64,000 nt of DNA from Mangifera indica (lineage: Eukaryota; Streptophyta; Magnoliopsida; Sapindales; Anacardiaceae): the NCBI RefSeq assembly GCF_011075055.1, contig NC_058153.1:9114001-9178000 (forward strand), written 5' to 3'. Made by a program: the position numbers and the translations under genes. The notes beneath the pieces are model-generated. The model saw only the letters and a program-made list of their open reading frames with translations. It did not search any database and had not been told where the DNA came from. Positions 58,559 through 64,000 of the stretch are shown one piece after another (the first letter of the stretch is position 1; every line of letters begins with the position of its first letter).

Positions 58559-59654
58559 GGCCAAAAGACTTATTCTCACCCAAGATTTAATCCAATCTCA
58601 AACTTCCATCCACTAAGTTTTGAAAACCTAAATACCTACCCATCATCCAATTTCTATAAAATTTGTATGTTAATATGAAAAGTAAAAATGTTATTTAATG
58701 ATTTTATTTAAAGAAAGAAAACTTTATCACCTTTTTCAACCTTAGTTTTGAAAATTGACAATTTCCCTTCTAGCTTAGTTTTAAAAAGCTACTTTTTCAC
58801 CACCACTATCTAGAGGTTCCATATTTTACAATTAATAATCGTCTTCCTCAAAGTTTAAAATATTACACTTACACCTTCAAAAAATACATTTTCTCTTTCC
58901 AATGACTGTTATTCCCAATGATTCATTGTGATGCATTGTCAATCCTACCACCGATATCCTCTCCCTCCCTTATGGTTTTTGGGCATAAAAACCACCCAAA
59001 ATTTGGTCATAATCAACCACCCAAAATTTTCTCTTTCCAATGACTGTTATTCCCAATGATTTGTCACATAGATATACATGTCAATCGATGTATAAATTAT
59101 TTGGTGACTTTATATGACCACCGTAAATCTTTTTGCTACGTTATTTAGTCAATCTATGCATCAACTGATGCACAAATTTGTCACGTAAATCTATGTGACA
59201 ATCAATCGATTTCAACTAGATTTTAGGTGGCTTTTGTGTCAGAAACCACCAAGAAAGGGGAAGGGACTGGTAGTGGGGTTGATGATATACTTGAGTAAAT
59301 CTCAAGAAGAACGGTCACTAAAAAGAGTGAATACATTTTTTGAAGAAATAAGTGCAATATTTTGAACTTTGATAGGGCAATTATTAGCCCTAAAAATATG
59401 GAAACCCCAGATGGTGAGGGTGAACAAGTAACTTTTAAACCTAAGCTAGGGGAAATTTTTTGTTTTTTAAAACTAATGTGGAAAGACAAGAAAAAGTTTT
59501 CTTTCTTTAAATAAAATCATTAAATGAGATTTCCCCTGCATACTAAAAGCAAAATTTATTAAAAGTTGAATGATAAATGAGTCTTTGAGTTTTCAAAACT
59601 TAGTAGGTAGTTTGAGAATGAATTATACCTTGGGTGGAAATAAGTCTTTCAACC
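58559..59654. mobile_element. Long-TIR MULE-like element 1 (9-bp TSD)
   Basis: A 1096-bp element with terminal inverted repeats of about 250 bp. The left end GGCCAAAAGACTTATT pairs with the right end, which reverse-complements to GGTTGAAAGACTTATT. The pairing continues through CAAACTTCCATCCACTAAGTTTTGAAAA-type sequence. Flanks TAAATTTAG (58550-58558) and TAAATTTAA (59655-59663) agree at 8 of 9 bases, the length expected of Mutator-like elements. The interior holds a ~36-bp direct repeat (58888 and 59026). An 88-codon minus-strand frame inside has no motif and is not considered a gene. Confidence 0.85.
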
Positions 59655-59663
59655 TAAATTTAA

Positions 59664-61866
59664 TAATTTTGCTCAATCAATTGATTAATTTAGTAGTACA
59701 ACAATCTATTAACCCTTTTTCAAATTTTTTGACCTAACATTCTCTTTATTATTATTATGAAATACTCTCCAGTTTTTATGTCTACATGTTAATTTATTAT
59801 AACCCTCAATAATATATCATTTTAGTCATATAAGATAGATGTAACAATGTATATACATGATCCTAACCTAAATCAATTTATTGTGGGAAAATTTTATAAT
59901 ATAGTCTAACATTAATTACGATTCTAATTTAACAAAGTCAAATAATTCAATAAATAAATGAGAATTTACATATGAGTTTAAGTAATCAATAAATATAAAT
60001 TCAATACATTTAAAAGTTATAATCTAAGTAGACAATATAAGTGTAGGTCTTAAAATTTATTCGATATTTGATGGGAGTTCCTATAACCTACTATATCTTA
60101 GCTAGGTTCTCTTTTCAAAACTATAACATTACAATTTTAACAAGATATTATGGTAATCCAATAGATAGAGAATTAGTTTACAATTTTAAAGGTCATTTGT
60201 GATCCTTATTCATAGATCATAGCTAGTCTTTAACAAGACATCATGACCATCCAACAAACAAAGAATTAGTTCTAACTAGTCCATTCAATAGTATAGTTAT
60301 TGTGCAATTAACTTTTTCATCATACTAATATTTCATCAAGGATGACACATATAAGCAATGTCTACCTCAGTTCCCTTGACTTATTGACTTTAGTTTCAAA
60401 GTAACAACTGATTATTATTGAATTTGAGCACCAACCCTAATCCCACTATGGTCATAGATTTAATTTGTTGTAATCATTCATCAAATATCAACACAAGATA
60501 ATTGTTCCCATACTTAGAAGAGATGAATCCTTTGTTGATCCACTATAGTCTCGTTACACTTCTCGTCATGACCAACAACTTTTATATTAATAGCTTTTAG
60601 GGAAATGCTGCATTAGGTTAGTGTCAAACTAGGCTAACTAATTGGTACATGAAATGTTTCAGTAATCTTAAGTCTAAGGATCACATGCATCACTGTCCAT
60701 TAGAAGATTTATTTCATAGACACTATAGTTGTCATCTATATGGAATCCTTTTAGCGGGTTTGTTTGGTGAACATGTAGTCAACATGCACCCATGCATTCT
60801 ACCAAGTTAACTATAATAACCTTGACATGCAAATTTATCGCTATTTTTTTGTAGGATTGTTCAACACGATAATAGTCCTACTATATTATCTATGTTTTTA
60901 GTCAATAATATTCAGGTTATGGACATTTTTAGATCAACCACTCTACACGTTCATAGGGCTCTCACGATCAAATTATACGTTAATCCCTTCATCACAGTTA
61001 TACCAATTTAAGGGCATTCATTATACATACTAAGTACACACATATGCAATAACTAATGAATAAATGTCAATTTATTAATATTAAAATATGATACCATGTT
61101 TGAATGAAATTAGATAAATAACTTTCGATGGTTGGCTTTAAAGCACATAATCTAACATTCGAGTTTACATGTAAGGTTGGGTTAGCTTCAAGTTTGACTT
61201 TATAAGTTTTGGTAAAGAAATTGTTGTTGGGGTAGAAAGAATATGAGTGCATGAATTGACTAACAATGTTAATTATTATATGTCCTACTTAAAATATTGA
61301 TCCTATGGGCATGCACATTAGGGATTCAATTACGATAGTGCTAGCTCAAACTATAATGGATAGAGTCAATGTTGGTGGTTAGTGATAATAGTCGTAGTGT
61401 GTTAGTAGGTGTTGGTGGCATGGTGTTAGCGGTTGAGAGAAGATAATGGTGAAATGATGAAAAGTTAGGGCAATTTGTAATTTATATTAATTTTAATAAG
61501 TTCATGGTTTTTGTCAATTAAATTTTATTATAAAGATATAATACTAATTAAACTCATCACATTTAATATTTAAGCTTAGATAAAGACAAATTTTTATTAA
61601 CAATAAAAGGTTTTTTTTCCATTAAAATGGTATTTTCATAATTTCATTGCTTTTGTCTTAAAATGTAATGGAATTTACTAATAAAGTGAGAATTTGTTGT
61701 TTTTCAACTTTAAAGATAACAACTTATCATTTCGGCTTAGTTCAAATAGAAAATAATCATTTTCTCTATTATCTATGGTCTTTTGTTAATGTTTCGATAG
61801 GATTTTAGTGTTGAGTTTAGCAATGAAATAATAAATAATGTATGGAGAAGATAATTGTTGTATTAA
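59664..61866. other. Anonymous AT-rich stretch with a partial internal duplication
   Basis: No coding frame or complete element recognised. A ~45-bp block TTTAACAAGATATTATGG... near 60136 recurs as TTTAACAAGACATCATGA... near 60230, both followed by AAAGAATTAGTT/AGAGAATTAGTT. Segments around 60290-60780 have a balanced composition and the look of an old LTR-type repeat, but I cannot pair ends. Confidence 0.4.
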
Positions 61867-61875
61867 CATACAAAA

Positions 61876-62675
61876 GGCCAAAAAACTTGTTCCCACCCAA
61901 GTTTAAGTGTAATCTTAAACTCATATCCTCTAACTTTTGAAAATTTAAACTCCCATTTATGAGCAAAATTATGTTAAAAAACTCAATTAAAGTTAAAGAC
62001 AAAATTATCATTTAATAAAAATTTAAAAAACCAAAGTTCTATTACATTCTCCCCCTTCCCCCCAATTTAAAAACTAACAATTTTCTCTCACCCAAAGTTT
62101 GAAAAGTGATCATTTTCTCCTTAGGGTTTTGAAATCATCGTCGAAGACGACAAAGTTCGTCTTCTTCAACTATGTTGGCTCTCCCACTTAGCTTATCTCC
62201 CCATATCGATCAAACCTCACCCACCAACAACACTAATTTTCTCTGATAAAGATGAAATCGTCTTCATCGAAGATGAAGACATTCCATTAAAGACGAGTTT
62301 TTCTTTGTCAAAGAAAAGCAATGTCATCGGCAGGTGAGAGCAAGTCGACAGAAGGAGAAAGTTGGGAGGGAGAGGCAAAATGACCAGAGATGACGAACTT
62401 CACCGTCTTCGATGACAGGTTCAAAACCCTAAAAGAAAATTGCCACTTTTCAAACTTTAGGTGAAGAAACATTGTTAGATTTTCAAACTGAAAGAGGGGA
62501 GAATATAATAAAACTTTAGTTTTTTAAATTTTTTATTACATAACGATTTTACCCTTAGCTTTAACTGAGTTTTTTAACTGAATTTTGCTCATGAGTGAGA
62601 GTTTCTGTTTTTTAAAGCTAAAGAGCATGAATTTAGGATTACACTTAACCTTACGCTAAACCAAGTTTTTCAGCG
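61876..62675. mobile_element. Long-TIR MULE-like element 2 (9-bp TSD)
   Basis: An 800-bp element with arms of about 280 bp. The left end GGCCAAAAAACTTGTT pairs with the right end, which reverse-complements to CGCTGAAAAACTTGGT. Long pairing follows (TAAGTGTAATCTTAAACTC / TAAGTGTAATCCTAAATTC; AAACTTTGG...). Flanking 9-mers CATACAAAA (61867-61875) and TATACAAAA (62676-62684) differ at one base. The central part has CGTCGAAGACGAC / GTCTTCGATGAC motifs. It shares TIR layout with the element at 58559, so both belong to one family. No transposase. Confidence 0.85.
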
Positions 62676-62684
62676 TATACAAAA

Positions 62685-63856
62685 CTTTAATGTAATAAGA
62701 TTTATGTTTTATAATAAAATATTTTAACTAATAAAACTTAGGTACTTATAATGAATGTCAATTTGAATAACAATAATAATATGTTATCATGTGATTTGTT
62801 AATTTTAAATTATAGATAAAGTAACACCCAATCAACTCTAAAAGTATGTTTGAGTGGTTAAGTGAAAAGACTCCTTCATGAAAGACTGAAGTTTGACTAA
62901 CATGATCTTCCTTTTATATAACTCGAATTAATTAACTTGAGATCAAAAAGTAAAATGTTACAACAAAGCAAATCTCTAAATCCCCGATGGAGTACCTAGA
63001 AGTATTTATTCAGTAAAATTTGCAAGATTAATTATTAGTTTAAATTAGAATCGACAATATTCATCACGCCCGTTAACCAACACATTACAACATGAAAAAA
63101 TAAAATTAAAATTGAGCTTAAAAGGATAATACAATTAAAATCTTTACATATTACAAATAATTATATCTTCATATATTTGTACTTCTATTATTCTTTATTT
63201 TCATTTAAAAATTTTATTTTATTTTTTAATAGCGAAAATGAAATTAAATTAATAAGATTATTGACTTATTTATAAATTCTTAGAATATAATTTTATGGGT
63301 ATTTATAAATAAGACAAAGTATTATGTTATATATTTTGTTAATATCATAATGGATAATTTGGGATATAATTGAAACACTAAAGACATTTAAAAAAGCAGA
63401 TACAATGAATGATTGTAGATTAATTTGAATAGTATCATAGCAACCTAAATATAGTTTAAATCGGGCTAAAGTTCGAAGATTTCGATACAATTATAATTCA
63501 AATTAGATTACAATTAAGGATTTTCGACCTAAAACTCAAACTAGTATGACACGAACACAATTCAATGATAAAAACTATTAGGTCTAGTTTTAGCCACCCA
63601 CAATTTAAAAATCAAACAAATAAAAGTTATATTAAAAAAAAAATTAAAACAAATCCATACATCCCAATATTTTATGATTAAATCATTAGCTAAAGACTCA
63701 AAACAAAAATATATATATATATCTTCAGCTGAAGATTATATAATACTTATCCAATTACCTATACAGCCAATACGGTAGATTGAATTGAAGGAACTTGTTT
63801 ATATATATTAACATACTCTCCAGGTACAATTAATCAAAAACTCTTTAAGAGGAAGC
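62685..63856. other. AT-rich intergenic sequence, nothing assigned
   Basis: No recognised gene or repeat pair. It includes a fragment ATGTTATCATGTGATTTGTT near 62781 that resembles the centre of the fold-back elements at 23650-24058, and a short (TA)n at about 63708-63721. Confidence 0.4.
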
Positions 63857-64000
63857 TTACAGCTGCCTACAATTCATCATTTGATCACCCACCCGCGCAG
63901 AACTTTTGGTACGATAACCTGAAGGATACTCTCCAACATATAAAACAGTGTTGTGTAAAGCTACCCAGAAGTTTCTTTCATACAATGTAAAATATTTCAA
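63857..64000 (-). CDS. Possible 3' end of a gene running off the right edge (unrecognised)
   Basis: On the minus strand an open frame of 47 codons runs from the window edge to TAA (63857-63859). It contains FWVALHNTVLYVGEYPSGYR and ends VGDQMMNCRQL. The local base composition is less AT-rich than its surroundings, which would fit an exon. I do not recognise the protein. The length is short enough to arise by chance in such DNA, and another frame (MLESILQVIVPKVLRGWVIK) overlaps it, so it could equally be spurious or part of a spliced exon in a different phase. Confidence 0.25.
   Translation of the reverse strand: MKYFTLYERNFWVALHNTVLYVGEYPSGYRTKSSARVGDQMMNCRQL

Noticed and set aside
59223..59489. 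An 88-codon minus-strand frame as a gene
   Set aside because: It lies within the right arm and core of the long-TIR element, has no motif and is not conserved in the second family member.
1..64000. tRNA or rRNA genes
   Set aside because: I saw no convincing cloverleaf with A- and B-box spacing and no rRNA core motif. TGGTATCAGAG-like matches are retrotransposon primer-binding sites, not tRNA genes.

Overview
The window is AT-rich plant nuclear DNA, almost certainly from a eudicot. The evidence is a plant-type BCS1-like AAA ATPase gene, Tekay/Del and Athila Ty3 elements, RE1/Tork-type Ty1/copia pieces, an L1-type LINE, and CACTA- and MULE-type non-autonomous elements. The species cannot be told from the sequence. 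I see one confident host gene, the intronless AAA-ATPase at 26513-28102 on the minus strand. A weak candidate for a last exon runs off the right edge (63857-64000, minus). Nearly everything else is nested, decayed transposon sequence.

Layout. 1-2726: 5' half of a degraded Ty1/copia element on the minus strand, with a probable LTR. 2727-7355: a dead L1-type LINE on the plus strand (ORF1, endonuclease, RT), cut off inside the RT. 7356-21784: a long Tekay/Del chromovirus (Tekay I). Its 5' LTR is split by a 2.27-kb solo LTR of the same family with a 5-bp target duplication. Its gag segment is tandemly triplicated (about 1.34 kb each), its pol runs from protease to chromodomain, and its 3' LTR is intact. 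21785-23370: a dispersed repeat (R1) whose second copy lies at 50537-52081. 23650-24583: a cluster of fold-back MITE-like elements. 26340-28300: the AAA-ATPase gene with its flanks. 29180-29520: another fold-back element. 30600-31200: a tandem array of TRIM-like LTR units.

31385-42290: an Athila-type element. Its middle was replaced by the 3' half of a second Tekay (Tekay II, LTR 37642-39802). A solo LTR (39850-41989, TSD TTATT) then landed 47 bp further on in the Athila integrase. 42300-44480: a Tekay 5' fragment carrying a clean CACTA-type MITE. 44505-46380: a copia RT/RNase H fragment with a probable LTR. 47017-57310: a second Athila element, interrupted by Tekay IV gag-pol (48250-50290), repeat R2 and a minus-strand solo LTR (about 54518-56471). 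58559-59654 and 61876-62675: two long-TIR MULE-like elements with 9-bp target duplications. The rest is anonymous AT-rich sequence.

No operon-like or novel multi-gene system is visible. The most notable structures are the gag triplication, the self-nested solo LTR, the repeated insertion of one LTR family into Athila pol, and the density of short fold-back elements around the single gene. All boundaries and family names were read by eye; no database search was run.
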